64,000 bases of DNA from the NCBI GenBank assembly GCA_024235615.1, contig JACKMB010000001.1, forward strand, positions 806,001 to 870,000, given 5' to 3'. Made by a program: the position numbers and the translations under genes. A model generated the notes under the pieces. That model made no database searches, was not told where the DNA came from, and saw only the letters and a list, made by a program, of their open reading frames with translations. Shown here piece by piece: positions 46,826 through 59,191 of this stretch. Each line of letters begins with the position of its first letter. Position 1 is the stretch's first letter. The DNA comes from Thauera sp. Its GTDB lineage: Bacteria > Pseudomonadota > Gammaproteobacteria > Burkholderiales > Rhodocyclaceae.

Positions 46826-48280
46826 ATGTCCCGCCACACCAAGATCGTCGCCACCCTCGGCCCCGCCTCGTCCGACCTCCTCACCCTCGAGCGCATGGTG
46901 CACGCCGGCCTCGACGTGGTGCGGATGAACTTCTCCCACGGCAAGCCCGAGGACCACGTCGCTCGCGCCGAGACCATCCGCGACGCCTCCGCGCGCGCCG
47001 GCCGCCCGATCGGCATCCTCGCCGACCTGCAGGGCCCCAAGATCCGCGTCGGCAAGTTCGAGGAAGGGCGCGTGACGCTGACGCGCGATGCGCCCTTCAT
47101 CCTCGACGCCCGCTGCGAGCTCGGCAACGCCCAGCGCGTCGGCCTCGACTACAAGGACCTGCCCAAGGACGTGAAGCCGGGCGACGTGCTGCTGCTCGAC
47201 GACGGCCGCCTCAAGCTCACCGTGCAGCGCGTGGTCGGCCACGAGATCCACACCACGGTGAAGGTGGGCGGCGAGCTGTCGAACAACAAGGGCATCAACC
47301 GCCAGGGCGGCGGGCTCACCGCGCCCGCGCTCACCGCCAAGGACATGGACGACATCCGCACCGCCGCGCTCATCGGCGTGGACTTCGTCGCGGTGTCCTT
47401 CCCCAAGAGCGCGGCCGACATGTACATGGCGCGCCAGCTCATGCGCGCGGCCGGCAGCTCGGCGCTCCTGATCGCCAAGATCGAGCGCACCGAGGCGGTG
47501 GCCAACCTCGACGAGATCCTCGACGCCTCCGACGGCATCATGGTGGCGCGCGGCGACCTCGCGGTGGAGGTGGGCGACGCCGCCGTGCCGGCGCTGCAGA
47601 AGAAGATGATCCGCGCCGCGCGCGACCGCAACAAGCTCACCATCACCGCCACGCAGATGATGGAGTCCATGATCACCAGCCCGGTGCCCACCCGCGCCGA
47701 GGTCTCGGACGTGGCCAACGCGGTGCTCGACGGCACCGACGCGGTGATGCTGTCGGCCGAGACCGCCGCCGGCAAGTTCCCGGTGGAGGTCGTCGAGGCC
47801 ATGAGCCGGGTCTGCCTGGAGGCGGAGAAGTCCTACGACACCGGGCTCGACCGCGAGATGCTCGACCGCGTGTTCACCCGCATCGACCAGTCGATCGCGA
47901 TGGCGGCGATCTGGACCGCCTACCACCTCAAGGTCAAGGCGATCGCCTCGCTCACCCAGACCGGCTCGACCGCGCTGTGGATGAGCCGCCTGATCGCCGG
48001 CGTGCCGATCTACGCGCTCACCCCCGAGGTCTCGGCGCGCAACCAGATGACGCTCTACCGCGAGGTGCATCCGCTGCTGATGAGCCAGACCCACCAGGAC
48101 CGCGACGTGCTGCTGTGGGAGGCCGAGCAGGTGCTGCTCGAGCAGGGCGTGGTCGACTACGGCGACCTCATCGTGCTCACCATCGGCGAGCCGATCGGCA
48201 GCTCGGGCGGCACCAACACGCTCAAGATCGTCCGGGTGGGAGAACACCACCGCCCCGGCACGCTCGACGACCCCGTCTGA
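46826..48280 (+). CDS. pyk: Pyruvate kinase
   Basis: A 484-residue glycolytic enzyme transferring phosphate from phosphoenolpyruvate to ADP. Signatures are KIVATLGPASSD at the start, VVRMNFSHGKPEDH near residue 32, ILADLQGPKIRVGKF, the active-site IAKIERTEAVANLDEIL near residue 213, and MVARGDLAVEVG. The C-terminal regulatory domain is present. A TAGAAT -10-like hexamer lies at 46790-46795. It is followed by fba copy 1 after 107 nt, and divergent from the GDSL gene. Confidence 0.95.
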   Translation: MSRHTKIVATLGPASSDLLTLERMVHAGLDVVRMNFSHGKPEDHVARAETIRDASARAGRPIGILADLQGPKIRVGKFEEGRVTLTRDAPFILDARCELGNAQRVGLDYKDLPKDVKPGDVLLLDDGRLKLTVQRVVGHEIHTTVKVGGELSNNKGINRQGGGLTAPALTAKDMDDIRTAALIGVDFVAVSFPKSAADMYMARQLMRAAGSSALLIAKIERTEAVANLDEILDASDGIMVARGDLAVEVGDAAVPALQKKMIRAARDRNKLTITATQMMESMITSPVPTRAEVSDVANAVLDGTDAVMLSAETAAGKFPVEVVEAMSRVCLEAEKSYDTGLDREMLDRVFTRIDQSIAMAAIWTAYHLKVKAIASLTQTGSTALWMSRLIAGVPIYALTPEVSARNQMTLYREVHPLLMSQTHQDRDVLLWEAEQVLLEQGVVDYGDLIVLTIGEPIGSSGGTNTLKIVRVGEHHRPGTLDDPV

Positions 48281-48387
48281 ATACGCTTCCGCGACGGGAG
48301 ACACGGCCAGCGTCCCCACGCACACGCTAAAATAACGTTTTCGATCGTCCGGCCGCCCTGCACGGCAGCCATTTCCGGAGAGATTCC

Positions 48388-49452
48388 ATGCCCCTCGTTT
48401 CCATGCGCCAGCTGCTCGACCACGCCGCCGAACACAGCTACGGCCTGCCCGCCTTCAACGTGAACAACCTCGAACAGGTGCAGGCGATCATGGAAGCGGC
48501 CGCCGAGTGCGACGCCCCGGTGATCATGCAGGCCTCGGCCGGCGCGCGTAAGTACGCCGGCGAAGCCTTCCTGCGCCACCTCATCGACGCCGCGATCGAG
48601 GCGTATCCGCACATCCCGGTGGTCATGCACCAGGACCATGGCCAGTCGCCGGCGATCTGCATGGGCGCGATCCGCTCGGGCTTCTCGAGCGTGATGATGG
48701 ACGGCTCGCTGCTGGAAGACGGCAAGACGCCCTCGTCCTACGAGTACAACATCGCCGTCACCCGCGAGGTGGTGAAGTTCTCGCACGCCATCGGCGTCAG
48801 CGTCGAGGCCGAGCTCGGCTGCCTCGGCTCGCTCGAGACCGGCCAGGCCGGCGAGGAAGACGGCGTCGGCGCCGAGGGCACGCTGGATCACAGCCAGATG
48901 CTCACCGACCCCGACCAGGCCGCCGACTTCGTCAAGCAGACCGACTGCGACGCGCTCGCGATCGCGATCGGCACCAGCCACGGCGCCTACAAGTTCACCC
49001 GCAAGCCCACCGGCGACATCCTCGCCATCGAGCGTGTCAAGGCCATCCACGCCCGCATCCCCAACACCCACCTGGTGATGCACGGCTCCTCCTCGGTGCC
49101 GCAGGAGCTCCTCGAGATCATCCGCCAGTACGGCGGCGACATGAAGGAGACCTACGGCGTGCCGGTCGAGGAGATCGTCCAGGGCATCAAGTACGGCGTG
49201 CGCAAGATCAACATCGACACCGACATCCGCCTCGCCATGACCGGCGCGATCCGCAAGTTCATGTTCGAGAACCCGTCGAAGTTCGACCCGCGCGAGTTCA
49301 ACAAGCCCGCGCGCGAGGCCGCCAAGCTGGTGTGCAAGGCGCGCTACGAGGCCTTCGGCTGCACCGGCATGGCCTCGAAGATCAAGCCCGTCTCGCTCGA
49401 CAAGATCGCCGCGCGCTACAAGGCCGGCGAGCTGACGCAGATCGTGCGCTGA
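48388..49452 (+). CDS. fba: Class II fructose-bisphosphate aldolase, copy 1
   Basis: A 354-residue zinc-dependent aldolase of the Calvin-cycle (CbbA) subtype. Zinc ligands and catalytic positions lie in [17 protein letters not shown] near residue 80 (HQDHG), [20 protein letters not shown] near residue 136, [12 protein letters not shown] near residue 228 and [19 protein letters not shown]. It reacts with dihydroxyacetone phosphate and glyceraldehyde 3-phosphate. GGAGAG precedes the ATG. The second copy at 59192 shares most motif blocks. Confidence 0.95.
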   Translation: MPLVSMRQLLDHAAEHSYGLPAFNVNNLEQVQAIMEAAAECDAPVIMQASAGARKYAGEAFLRHLIDAAIEAYPHIPVVMHQDHGQSPAICMGAIRSGFSSVMMDGSLLEDGKTPSSYEYNIAVTREVVKFSHAIGVSVEAELGCLGSLETGQAGEEDGVGAEGTLDHSQMLTDPDQAADFVKQTDCDALAIAIGTSHGAYKFTRKPTGDILAIERVKAIHARIPNTHLVMHGSSSVPQELLEIIRQYGGDMKETYGVPVEEIVQGIKYGVRKINIDTDIRLAMTGAIRKFMFENPSKFDPREFNKPAREAAKLVCKARYEAFGCTGMASKIKPVSLDKIAARYKAGELTQIVR

Positions 49453-49480
49453 GCCCACCGTCGTTCGCGCCTGTACCGAG

Positions 49481-49505
49481 AAACGCGCCCATGAGGCGCG
49501 TTTTT
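49481..49505. terminator. Rho-independent terminator between fba copy 1 and cbbR
   Basis: AAACGCGCC (49481-49489) pairs with GGCGCGTTT (49495-49503) over a 5-nt loop, with T5 on the right and A3 on the left, so it can serve the convergent fba and cbbR transcripts. Confidence 0.9.
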
Positions 49506-49530
49506 CATTGGCTCGTCCTTTTCGCCCGCT

Positions 49531-50451
49531 TCAGCACTCCATCGCCCGCATCCGCGCCGCGCCCTCGGTCTGCAGGAAGTCCAGCAACGCGTCGAGCGCC
49601 GGCGTCATCGGGCGGTCGGTGCGCGAGACCACGTTCCACTCCCGGATGACCGGCGTATCCGCCACGTCCAGCCGCAGCAGGCGACCGCTCTCCACCTCCA
49701 TCGCAAAAGTGTGGTGCGACAGGAAGGCGATGCCCATGCCCGCCATCACCGCCTGCTTCAACGTCTCGTTGCTGCCCAGTTCGTCCGCCGCGAGCGGCTT
49801 GACCCCATGCGCGCGCAGGAAGCGCTCGAGGTTGTCGCGCGTGCCCGAGCCCTGCTCGCGCAGCAGCAGGCGCTCGCCGGTGAGCGCGGCGGGCGGGATG
49901 CGCGTGCGCCCGGCGAGGCGGTGATCGGGCCGCGCCACGAATGACAGCCGGTGCGGCGCGAAGGGGATGCGGCGCAGATCCAGGCCGCGCGGCGGCTGGC
50001 CCATGATCGCGACATCGCAGCGCTGCTCCTGCAGCAGGGCGCGCACATGCTCGCGATTGGCCACGGTGAGCCGGAACGTGATGTCCGGAAAGCGGCGGCC
50101 GAATTCGGCCAGCAGGTAGGGCACGAAATACTCCGCCGTGGTGATCGCCACCACATCCAGCGTGCCCGCCGCCACGCCGATGCGCGCCTTCAGCTCCACC
50201 TCGGCCAGCTCCAGACTGTGCAGCACCTGCCGCGCCGCGCGCACCAGCACCTCACCCGCCGGCGTCAGCCGCACCTCACGCCGGCCATCCACCAGCACCT
50301 GGCCGACGATGCGCTCGGCGTCGCGGATCTGCATGGAGATCGCCGGCTGGGTCAGGTGCAGCAGCCGCGCCGCCTGGGTAAAGCTGGCGCTGTCAGCGAC
50401 GGCGACCAGCGCACGAAGCTGCTTCAGGGTCAGGCGCTGGGCGAGTTTCAT
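49531..50451 (-). CDS. cbbR: LysR-family regulator CbbR
   Basis: A 306-residue LysR-type regulator, divergent from cbbL, the usual place of CbbR. The helix-turn-helix spans about residues 5-65 (TLKQLRALVAVADSASFTQA, LTQPAISMQIRDAE) and the effector domain residues 90-300 (LREQGSGTRDNLERFL, TLKQAVMAGMGIAFLS). CbbR activates the operon in response to metabolites such as NADPH, RuBP or PEP depending on species. The ATG at 50451 gives the standard N-terminus; an ATG at 50487 would add 12 unusual residues overlapping the operator region. Confidence 0.92.
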   Translation of the reverse strand: MKLAQRLTLKQLRALVAVADSASFTQAARLLHLTQPAISMQIRDAERIVGQVLVDGRREVRLTPAGEVLVRAARQVLHSLELAEVELKARIGVAAGTLDVVAITTAEYFVPYLLAEFGRRFPDITFRLTVANREHVRALLQEQRCDVAIMGQPPRGLDLRRIPFAPHRLSFVARPDHRLAGRTRIPPAALTGERLLLREQGSGTRDNLERFLRAHGVKPLAADELGSNETLKQAVMAGMGIAFLSHHTFAMEVESGRLLRLDVADTPVIREWNVVSRTDRPMTPALDALLDFLQTEGAARMRAMEC

Positions 50452-52039
<1,588 letters not shown>

Positions 52040-52065
52040 ACCACCGCGCCCGAGGAGACACCATC

Positions 52066-52491
52066 ATGCGCATCACCCAAGGCTGCTTTTCCTTCCTGCC
52101 CGACCTCTCCGACAAGCAGATCGCGGCGCAGATCAACTACTGCCTGGATCAGGACTGGGCGGTCGCCATCGAATTCACCGACGACCCGCACCCGCGCAAC
52201 ACCTACTGGAACATGTGGGGCCTGCCGATGTTCGACCTGCGCGACCCCGCGGGCGTCATGGGCGAGCTCGAGGCCTGCCGCGAGGCCAACCCCGAGACCT
52301 ACATCCGCATCAACGCCTTCGACTCGACCAAGGGCTGGGAGACGGTGCGCATGTCCTTCATCGCGCAGCGCCCGAGCGTGGAGCCCGGGTTCCGCCTTGT
52401 CCGCCAGGAAACGCAGGGCCGCCAGCTGCGCTACACGATGGAGAGCTACGCCGTCGGCCGCAACCCGGAAGGCGCGCGCTACGCGGGCTGA
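52066..52491 (+). CDS. cbbS: RuBisCO small subunit, red type
   Basis: A 141-residue small subunit. The start [19 protein letters not shown] and the core [20 protein letters not shown] and GLPMFDLRD are typical of red-type small subunits, which carry a C-terminal beta-hairpin extension (here [15 protein letters not shown]) that fills the central channel of the hexadecamer. GAGGAG precedes the ATG, 26 nt after cbbL. Confidence 0.96.
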   Translation: MRITQGCFSFLPDLSDKQIAAQINYCLDQDWAVAIEFTDDPHPRNTYWNMWGLPMFDLRDPAGVMGELEACREANPETYIRINAFDSTKGWETVRMSFIAQRPSVEPGFRLVRQETQGRQLRYTMESYAVGRNPEGARYAG

Positions 52492-52513
52492 GTGCGCTGC
52501 GACACGCCTGTCC

Positions 52514-52580
52514 GTGGGAGCGGACTCGCCCACGACCGATGCCCTCGAGCCCCGCATCCGCGGACAAGCCCGCTCCCGCA
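52514..52580. repeat. REP-like inverted pair between cbbS and cbbX
   Basis: GTGGGAGCGGACTCGCCCAC-type unit at 52514-52535 and an inverted unit at 52557-52580 that reads, on the minus strand, GCGGGAGCGGGCTTGTCCGC. Both have the GGGAGCGG head and an internal stem typical of REP elements, arranged as a head-to-head pair inside the operon. Confidence 0.75.
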
Positions 52581-52609
52581 AGCTCACCCCCCCGTCAGGA
52601 GACGAGACC

Positions 52610-53512
52610 ATGAACGCCCCCGAGCAAGCCACCGCCATCGACCTCGCCGCCGAGTTCCGCGACGCCGGCATCGGCGAAGTGCTCGAGGCCCTCGAGCGCG
52701 ACCTCGTCGGCCTCGCCCCGGTCAAGCGCCGCGTGCGCGAGATCGCCGCCCTGCTGCTGGTCGACCGCGTGCGCCAGCGCCTCGGGCTGGCCACCGAGCC
52801 CCCCTCGCTGCACATGAGCTTCAGCGGCAACCCCGGCACCGGCAAGACCACGGTGGCGATGCGCATGGCCGAGATCCTGCACCGGCTGGGCTACTGCCGC
52901 CGCGGCCACGTGGTCGCCGTGACCCGCGACGACCTCGTCGGCCAGTACATCGGCCACACCGCGCCCAAGACCAAGGAAGTGCTCAAGCGCGCCATGGGCG
53001 GCGTGCTCTTCATCGACGAGGCCTACTACCTCTACCGCCCCGAGAACGAGAAGGACTACGGCCAGGAAGCGATCGAGATCCTCTTGCAGGTGATGGAGAA
53101 CCAGCGCGACGACCTGGTGGTGATCCTCGCCGGCTACGCCGACCGCATGGAGCGCTTCTTCGAGTCCAACCCCGGCATGAAGTCGCGCATCGCCCACCAC
53201 GTCGACTTCCCCGACTACAGCGACGCCGAGCTCGGCGAGATCGCCCGGCGCATGCTCGCCGGCTGGAACTACCGCTTCGACGACGCCGCGCGCCGCGCCT
53301 TCGACGAGTACATCGTGCTGCGCCGGACGCAGCCCCACTTCGCCAACGCGCGCAGCATCCGCAACGCGCTCGACCGCATGCGCCTGCGCCAGGCCCTGCG
53401 CCTGTTCGACTCCGGCGCCACGGTCGACGCTGGGGCGCTCACCACGATCACCGAGGCCGACGTGCGCGCCAGCCGCCACTTCCGGCCCGACGAGGCCGCC
53501 AGCCCCCAGTGA
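52610..53512 (+). CDS. cbbX: Red-type RuBisCO activase CbbX
   Basis: A 300-residue AAA+ ATPase that remodels inhibited red-type RuBisCO by pulling the large-subunit C-terminus, and is stimulated by RuBP. Walker A is [10 protein letters not shown] (residues 72-81), the pore and Walker B region read [22 protein letters not shown] near residue 124 (IDEA), and the arginine-finger region is [12 protein letters not shown]. Its presence fits the form IC large subunit. It is separated from cbbS by the REP-like pair. Confidence 0.96.
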   Translation: MNAPEQATAIDLAAEFRDAGIGEVLEALERDLVGLAPVKRRVREIAALLLVDRVRQRLGLATEPPSLHMSFSGNPGTGKTTVAMRMAEILHRLGYCRRGHVVAVTRDDLVGQYIGHTAPKTKEVLKRAMGGVLFIDEAYYLYRPENEKDYGQEAIEILLQVMENQRDDLVVILAGYADRMERFFESNPGMKSRIAHHVDFPDYSDAELGEIARRMLAGWNYRFDDAARRAFDEYIVLRRTQPHFANARSIRNALDRMRLRQALRLFDSGATVDAGALTTITEADVRASRHFRPDEAASPQ

Positions 53513-53596
53513 CGTGCCGCTCGCCGGCCCGCCGCGACCGCGACCCCGACCGATAACGACAGACACCGAGCCGGCGCCACGCCGGGGGAGACCAGC

Positions 53597-54685
53597 ATGT
53601 TCAGCCTCGACCGCAGCACACTCACCGAGTACCTCATCGAGCACCGCCGCCACAACCCCGAAGCCACCGGCGAGTTCAACGCCCTGATCCTGCAGGTCGC
53701 CCAGGCCTGCAAGGCGATCTCGCGCGCGGTCGCCCACGGCGCGCTCGCCGACGTGCTCGGCAGCCACGGCAGCGCCAACGTGCAGGGCGAGGAACAGAAG
53801 AAGCTCGACGTGCTCGCCGACGACATCTTCCTGCGCGCCACGCACTGGGGCGGCGACCTCGCCGGCATGGTCTCCGAGGAGAACGAGGCCCCCATCCCGC
53901 TGCCCGCCAGCGACCAGCGCGGCAAGTACCTGCTCGCCTTCGATCCGCTCGACGGATCAAGCAACATCGACGTCAACGTCGCCGTCGGCTCCATCTTCTC
54001 CATCCTGCGCGCGCCCACGCCGGGCGAAGACGCCACGGCGGAAGACTTCCTGCAGCCCGGCAACCGCCAGGTCGCCGCCGGCTACGCCATCTACGGCCCC
54101 TCCACCATGCTGGTGCTGTCGGTCGGCAGCGGCGTCGCCGGCTTCACCCTCGACCCGATCATCGGCGAGTTCTACCTCACCCACCCCGACATCCGCGTGC
54201 CGGCGACCACCCGCGAGTTCGCCATCAACACCTCGAACGCGCGCTTCTGGGAGCCCCCGGTGCGCCGCTACGTCGACGAATGCCTGGCCGGGCGCACCGG
54301 CCCGCGCGGCGTCGACTTCAACATGCGCTGGATCGCCTCGCTGGTCGCCGAGACCCACCGCATCCTGATGCGCGGCGGTGTGTTCCTCTACCCGCGCGAC
54401 CGCAAGGACCCGACAAAGCCAGGCCGGCTGCGCCTGCTCTACGAGTGCAACCCGATCGGCTTCCTGATCGAGCAGGCCGGCGGACGCGCCAGCACCGGCG
54501 TACGCCCGGTACTCGAGGTCCGGCCCGAGGGCCTGCACCAGCGCATCGGCTTCGTGTTCGGCTCGAAGGATGAGGTCGAACGCATCGAGCGCTACCACAG
54601 CGAGCCGGTGATCGGCGGCGCCCAGGACGAGCTGCCGCTCTTCCAGCCCCGCTCCCTGTTCCGCGACACCGAATTCACTCAATAG
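53597..54685 (+). CDS. fbp: Class I fructose-1,6-bisphosphatase
   Basis: A 362-residue Mg2+-dependent phosphatase making fructose 6-phosphate (and possibly acting on sedoheptulose bisphosphate) in carbon fixation and gluconeogenesis. Metal motifs are VSEENEAP near residue 93 and FDPLDGSSNIDVNVAVG near residue 115; substrate-binding GVFLYPRDRKDPTKPGRLRL follows near residue 260. Length is slightly above the common 335 residues. It starts after GGGGAG, 84 nt after cbbX. Confidence 0.95.
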   Translation: MFSLDRSTLTEYLIEHRRHNPEATGEFNALILQVAQACKAISRAVAHGALADVLGSHGSANVQGEEQKKLDVLADDIFLRATHWGGDLAGMVSEENEAPIPLPASDQRGKYLLAFDPLDGSSNIDVNVAVGSIFSILRAPTPGEDATAEDFLQPGNRQVAAGYAIYGPSTMLVLSVGSGVAGFTLDPIIGEFYLTHPDIRVPATTREFAINTSNARFWEPPVRRYVDECLAGRTGPRGVDFNMRWIASLVAETHRILMRGGVFLYPRDRKDPTKPGRLRLLYECNPIGFLIEQAGGRASTGVRPVLEVRPEGLHQRIGFVFGSKDEVERIERYHSEPVIGGAQDELPLFQPRSLFRDTEFTQ

Positions 54686-54700
54686 CCTGCGGGGAACACC

Positions 54701-55582
54701 ATGTCCGAACGTCATCCGATCGTCGCCATCACCGGCTCGTCCGGCGCCGGCACCAGCACCGTGCAGCGCACCTTCGAGGAGATCTTCCGCCGCGAGGGGG
54801 TCACCGCCGCGGTCATCGAGGGCGACAGCTTCCACGCCTACGACCGCAAGACCATGCGCGAGAAGCTCGCCGCCTGCGACCTCGACGGCAACTGCCAGCT
54901 GAGCCACTTCGGCCCCGAGGCCAACCTGTTCGGCGAAATCGAGAACCTGTTCCGCAGCTACGCCGAGTCCGGAACGGGCAAGCGCCGCAAATACCTGCAC
55001 AGCCCCGAGGAGGCCGAGCCCTGGAAGCAGGAACCCGGCACCTTCACCCCGTGGGAGGAGCTGCCCACCGGCACCGACCTGATGTTCTACGAGGGTCTGC
55101 ACGGCGCCGTTCAACACGAGAACATCGACGTCGCGCGCTTCGTCGATCTGCTCATCGGCGTGGTGCCGGTGATCAACCTCGAGTGGATCCAGAAGCTCAA
55201 CCGCGACAAGAGCATGCGCGGCTACTCCACCGAGGCGGTCACCGACACCATCCTGCGCCGCATGCACGACTACGTGCATTACATCTGCCCGCAGTTCGCG
55301 CGCACGCATGTGAACTTCCAGCGCGTGCCGATGGTGGACACCTCCAACCCCTTCATCGCGCGCGCCATCCCCACCGCCGACGAATCCATGGTGGTGATCC
55401 GCTTCGCCAACCCCAAGGGCATCGACTTCCCCTACCTGCTCAACATGATCAACGACAGCTTCATGAGCCGCGCCAACACCATCGTGGTGCCGGGCGGAAA
55501 GATGGAGCTGGCGATGCAGCTGATCTTCACCCCCTTCATCTGGCGCCTGATGGACCGCCGCCGCAAGGCGCTGGCGCAATGA
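54701..55582 (+). CDS. cbbP: Phosphoribulokinase, copy 2 (Calvin operon)
   Basis: A 293-residue class I phosphoribulokinase. The P-loop is GSSGAGTST (residues 11-19), with [55 protein letters not shown] and [13 protein letters not shown]. Allosteric control by NADH and AMP is a family feature not readable here. It follows fbp by 15 nt and is therefore surely co-transcribed with it. It supplies RuBisCO with ribulose bisphosphate. Confidence 0.95.
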   Translation: MSERHPIVAITGSSGAGTSTVQRTFEEIFRREGVTAAVIEGDSFHAYDRKTMREKLAACDLDGNCQLSHFGPEANLFGEIENLFRSYAESGTGKRRKYLHSPEEAEPWKQEPGTFTPWEELPTGTDLMFYEGLHGAVQHENIDVARFVDLLIGVVPVINLEWIQKLNRDKSMRGYSTEAVTDTILRRMHDYVHYICPQFARTHVNFQRVPMVDTSNPFIARAIPTADESMVVIRFANPKGIDFPYLLNMINDSFMSRANTIVVPGGKMELAMQLIFTPFIWRLMDRRRKALAQ

Positions 55583-55819
55583 GAACCAAACGCCTGCCGC
55601 CGCGCCCCAGGAACGTCCGGCAGCAGAAAGGTCTTTCACGGCCGTTGTGCACCACCCACGTCCAGCGGAGAGCAGGCGGTGTTCCTTAAGCAGCCTGCGG
55701 AACTCGCCCTGCGGGCTCGGACAGTCCTCGGCTGCTCCAGAAACGCCCCATACGCCACGCTGGCCGTGCCGACTGGCCGACGGCCATAAGCAGTTTCATT
55801 TGTGATTGGAGAGGTTCCG
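55583..55819. other. 237-nt gap between cbbP and tkt copy 2
   Basis: No gene is recognised. It is the longest break inside the cbb operon. AGGAAC (55609) and GTTCCT (55680) form a distant inverted pair of doubtful meaning. A GGAGAGG ribosome-binding site for tkt is at 55808. An internal promoter is possible but not clear. Confidence 0.4.
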
Positions 55820-57928
55820 ATGAACATGCGACTCACCCAGGCGCCGATCGACACCCTGTGCGCCAACGCGCTGCGCTTTCTCGCCATTGACGCCGTCGAG
55901 GCCGCCAAGTCCGGCCACCCCGGCATGCCCATGGGCATGGCCGAGATTGCCGTCGCGCTGTGGACGCGGCACCTGAAGCACGACCCGGCGGACCCTGCCT
56001 GGGCCGACCGCGACCGCTTCGTGCTCTCCAACGGCCACGGCTCGATGCTGCTCTACGCCCTGCTCCACCTCAGCGGCTACGAGCTGCCGCTCGACGAGCT
56101 CAAACGCTTCCGCCAGCTCGACAGCCGCACCCCCGGCCACCCCGAGGTCGGCCACACGCCCGGCGTCGAGACCACCACCGGCCCGCTCGGCCAGGGCCTG
56201 ACCAACGCCGTGGGCATGGCGCTCGCCGAGAAGCTGCTCGCTGCCGAGTTCAATCGCCCCGGCCACCCCCTCGTCGATCACCGCACCTGGGTCTTCCTCG
56301 GCGACGGCTGCCTGATGGAAGGCATCAGCCACGAGGCCGCGAGCTTCGCCGGCGTGCAGCGGCTCTCCAAATTGATCTGCTTCTGGGACGACAACGGCAT
56401 CTCGATCGACGGCGACGTCTCCGGCTGGTTCGCCGACGACACGCCGGCACGCTTCCGCGCCTATGGCTGGAACGTGGTCGAGGCGGTGGACGGCCACGAC
56501 GTCGCCGCCGTCGATCGCGCCATCCAGATGGCCCTGGGCAACGCCGAGGCCGACACCGGCCCGACGCTGATCTGCTGCCGCACCGACATCGGCCATGGCA
56601 GCCCCGGGCGCGCGGGCACGGCCGATGTGCACGGCGCCCCCCTCGGTGCCGGCGAGATCACCGCCACGCGCGGCGCACTCGACTGGCCACACCTACCCTT
56701 CGAGATCCCCGGCGAGGTCCGCGCCGCCTTCGACGCGCGCGCCCGCGGCGCGGCGCAGCACGACGAATGGCGTGCCCGGCTCGACGCCTACACCCAGGCC
56801 TTCCCGGAAGAGGCCGAGGAGTTTTGCCGCCGCATGGCCGGCGCGCTGCCGGTGAGCTTCCCGGTACTGTCCAACGCCATCCTGCGCGGCGTGGACAAGG
56901 AGGCCGCCGAGCTCGCCACCCGCAAGGCCAGCCAGCAGGCCATCGGCCGCCTGGCGCGCGCGCTGCCCGAGCTGCTCGGCGGCTCGGCCGACCTCACCCA
57001 CTCCAACCTCACCGACTGGCCGGGCTGCGGCGCGGTGCGCGCGGATGCCCCCGGGCGCCACATCAACTGGGGCGTGCGCGAATTCGGCATGGCCGCGGCC
57101 TTGAACGGCATCGCGCTGCACGGCGGCTTCATCCCCTTCGGCGCCACCTTCCTGGTGTTCTCGGACTACGCCCGCAACGCCATCCGCATGAGCGCGCTGA
57201 TGAAGCAGCGCGTGGTGTACGTGATGACGCACGACTCGATCGGCCTCGGTGAGGACGGCCCCACCCACCAGCCGGTCGAGCACATCCCCAGCCTGCGCCT
57301 GATCCCCGGGCTGGACGTGTGGCGGCCGTGCGATGCGGTCGAGACCCAGGCCGCCTGGAACGCCGCGGTCGCGCGCCGCGACGGCCCCACCCTGCTCGCC
57401 CTGTCGCGCCAGAACCTGCCGCACCAGGCGCGCGACGAGGTGCAGATCCAGGCCATCCTGCGCGGCGGCTATGTGCTCGCCGATGCCGACGCGCCTGCGC
57501 TCGTCATCATCGCCACCGGCTCGGAGGTGGCGCTGGCGATGGCGGCGCGCGCGGCGCTGGCCGCCGAGGGGGTCGGCGTGCGCGTGGTTTCCATGCCCTG
57601 CACCACGCTCTTCGACCGCCAGACCGACGAATGGCGGCGCAGCGTGCTGCCGGCCGGCGTACCCCGCCTGGTGATCGAGGCCGCACGCGGCGACGCCTGG
57701 TGGCGAACCATCGCCAGCGACGGCGGCCGCGGCGGCGACGTGATCGGCATGGAGTGCTTCGGCGAATCCGCTCCCGCCGGCGCCCTGCTGGCGCGCTTCG
57801 GCTTCACCCCGGCAGCGGTGCTCGAGCGCGCCCGTGCGCTCCTCGCCGCCACGAACCAGCCTGGTCCCGCGGCGATGCACGGCACCGCACCCTTGCCCGA
57901 AACCCGCAAGATCTCGAACGGGAGCTGA
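55820..57928 (+). CDS. cbbT: Transketolase, copy 2 (Calvin operon)
   Basis: A 702-residue ThDP enzyme regenerating pentose phosphates for carbon fixation. Motifs mirror copy 1: [53 protein letters not shown] and [20 protein letters not shown]-terminal tail of about 30 residues beyond the usual end (after [20 protein letters not shown]) is specific to this copy. The ATG at 55820 has GGAGAGG five bases upstream. It is 4 nt from pgk copy 2. Confidence 0.95.
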   Translation: MNMRLTQAPIDTLCANALRFLAIDAVEAAKSGHPGMPMGMAEIAVALWTRHLKHDPADPAWADRDRFVLSNGHGSMLLYALLHLSGYELPLDELKRFRQLDSRTPGHPEVGHTPGVETTTGPLGQGLTNAVGMALAEKLLAAEFNRPGHPLVDHRTWVFLGDGCLMEGISHEAASFAGVQRLSKLICFWDDNGISIDGDVSGWFADDTPARFRAYGWNVVEAVDGHDVAAVDRAIQMALGNAEADTGPTLICCRTDIGHGSPGRAGTADVHGAPLGAGEITATRGALDWPHLPFEIPGEVRAAFDARARGAAQHDEWRARLDAYTQAFPEEAEEFCRRMAGALPVSFPVLSNAILRGVDKEAAELATRKASQQAIGRLARALPELLGGSADLTHSNLTDWPGCGAVRADAPGRHINWGVREFGMAAALNGIALHGGFIPFGATFLVFSDYARNAIRMSALMKQRVVYVMTHDSIGLGEDGPTHQPVEHIPSLRLIPGLDVWRPCDAVETQAAWNAAVARRDGPTLLALSRQNLPHQARDEVQIQAILRGGYVLADADAPALVIIATGSEVALAMAARAALAAEGVGVRVVSMPCTTLFDRQTDEWRRSVLPAGVPRLVIEAARGDAWWRTIASDGGRGGDVIGMECFGESAPAGALLARFGFTPAAVLERARALLAATNQPGPAAMHGTAPLPETRKISNGS

Positions 57929-57932
57929 ACCC

Positions 57933-59171
57933 ATGAACTTCCTGCGCCTCGCCGAACTCGACCTCGCCGGAAAACGCGTCTTCATCCGCGCCGACTTCAA
58001 TGTCCCCTTCAACGCCGACGGCACGCTGTCGGACGACACCCGCATCCGCGCCACGCTGCCGGCGATCCACCACTGCCTGGAGGCCGGCGCGGCGGTGATG
58101 GTCACCTCGCACCTGGGCCGCCCCACCGAGGGCGCGCTCACCGCAGCCGACTCGCTGGCACCGGTCGCCGCGACCCTGTCCGACCTCCTCGGCCGCCCGG
58201 TGCCGCTGATCCGCGACTGGACGGGGGGCGGCTTCACGGTACGCCCGGGCGAGGTCGTGCTGCTCGAGAATTGCCGCGGCAACGTCGGCGAGAAGGTCGA
58301 CGATCCCCGCCTCGCCGCCCGCATCGCGAGCTTCATCGACGTGTATGTGAACGACGCCTTCGGCACCGCCCACCGCAGCGAATGCACGCTGCACGCGCTC
58401 GCGCTCGCCGCCCCGGTCGCCTGCGCCGGCCCGCTGATGACCGCCGAGCTCGACGCGCTGGGCCGCGCGCTCGCCCAGCCCGCGCGCCCGCTCGCCGCCA
58501 TCGTCGCCGGCTCCAAGGTGTCGACCAAGCTCACCATCCTCGAGAGCCTGGCCGACAAGGTCGATGTGCTCGTCGTGGGCGGCGGCATCGCCAACACCTT
58601 CCTCGCCGCGCGCGGCTGCGAGGTCGGCGCCTCGCTGCACGAGCCCGACCTGCTCGAGGCCGCCCGCCGCGTCGAGCGCCGGCTGGCCGAGCGCGGCGGC
58701 GTGGTGTGGCTGCCCGAGGACGTGGTGGTGGCCGACCGCTTCGCCGCCGACGCCGACACCCGCATCTGCGACGCCGAATCCGTGCCGCCGGGCTGGATGA
58801 TCCTCGACATCGGCCCGAACAGCCGCGACTCGCTCGCCGGCGTGCTCGCGCGCGCCGGCACCATCGTATGGAACGGCCCGGTGGGCGTGTTCGAGATGGA
58901 CGCCTTCGCCGCCGGCACGCGTGCGCTCGCCGAGGCCATCGCCGCCAGCCCCGCCTACAGCATCGCCGGCGGCGGCGACACGCTGGCCGCGATCGCGCGC
59001 TTCGGCGTGGGCGGGCGCATCGACTACATCTCCACCGGCGGCGGCGCCTTCCTCGAATTCCTCGAAGGCCGCGAGCTGCCGGCGGTCACCGCCCTGCGCG
59101 CCCGCGCCCGCCCGGCAAGCCGACGTGTCGAGCCGGTGCCGCAGTTCGAGCACGAACCCGAACTCACCTGA
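57933..59171 (+). CDS. cbbK: Phosphoglycerate kinase, copy 2 (Calvin operon)
   Basis: A 412-residue kinase phosphorylating 3-phosphoglycerate in carbon fixation. Signatures are [73 protein letters not shown] and [13 protein letters not shown]. An extra tail of about 18 residues beyond copy 1 ends in a charged segment. Copy 2 has many neutral replacements relative to copy 1, fitting an old duplication or separate origin. Confidence 0.95.
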   Translation: MNFLRLAELDLAGKRVFIRADFNVPFNADGTLSDDTRIRATLPAIHHCLEAGAAVMVTSHLGRPTEGALTAADSLAPVAATLSDLLGRPVPLIRDWTGGGFTVRPGEVVLLENCRGNVGEKVDDPRLAARIASFIDVYVNDAFGTAHRSECTLHALALAAPVACAGPLMTAELDALGRALAQPARPLAAIVAGSKVSTKLTILESLADKVDVLVVGGGIANTFLAARGCEVGASLHEPDLLEAARRVERRLAERGGVVWLPEDVVVADRFAADADTRICDAESVPPGWMILDIGPNSRDSLAGVLARAGTIVWNGPVGVFEMDAFAAGTRALAEAIAASPAYSIAGGGDTLAAIARFGVGGRIDYISTGGGAFLEFLEGRELPAVTALRARARPASRRVEPVPQFEHEPELT

Positions 59172-59191
59172 CCTTCCTGCGGAGACCTCCC

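Noticed and set aside
55583-55819. A degraded gene between cbbP and tkt copy 2
   Set aside because: No frame in any direction gave recognisable protein sequence.
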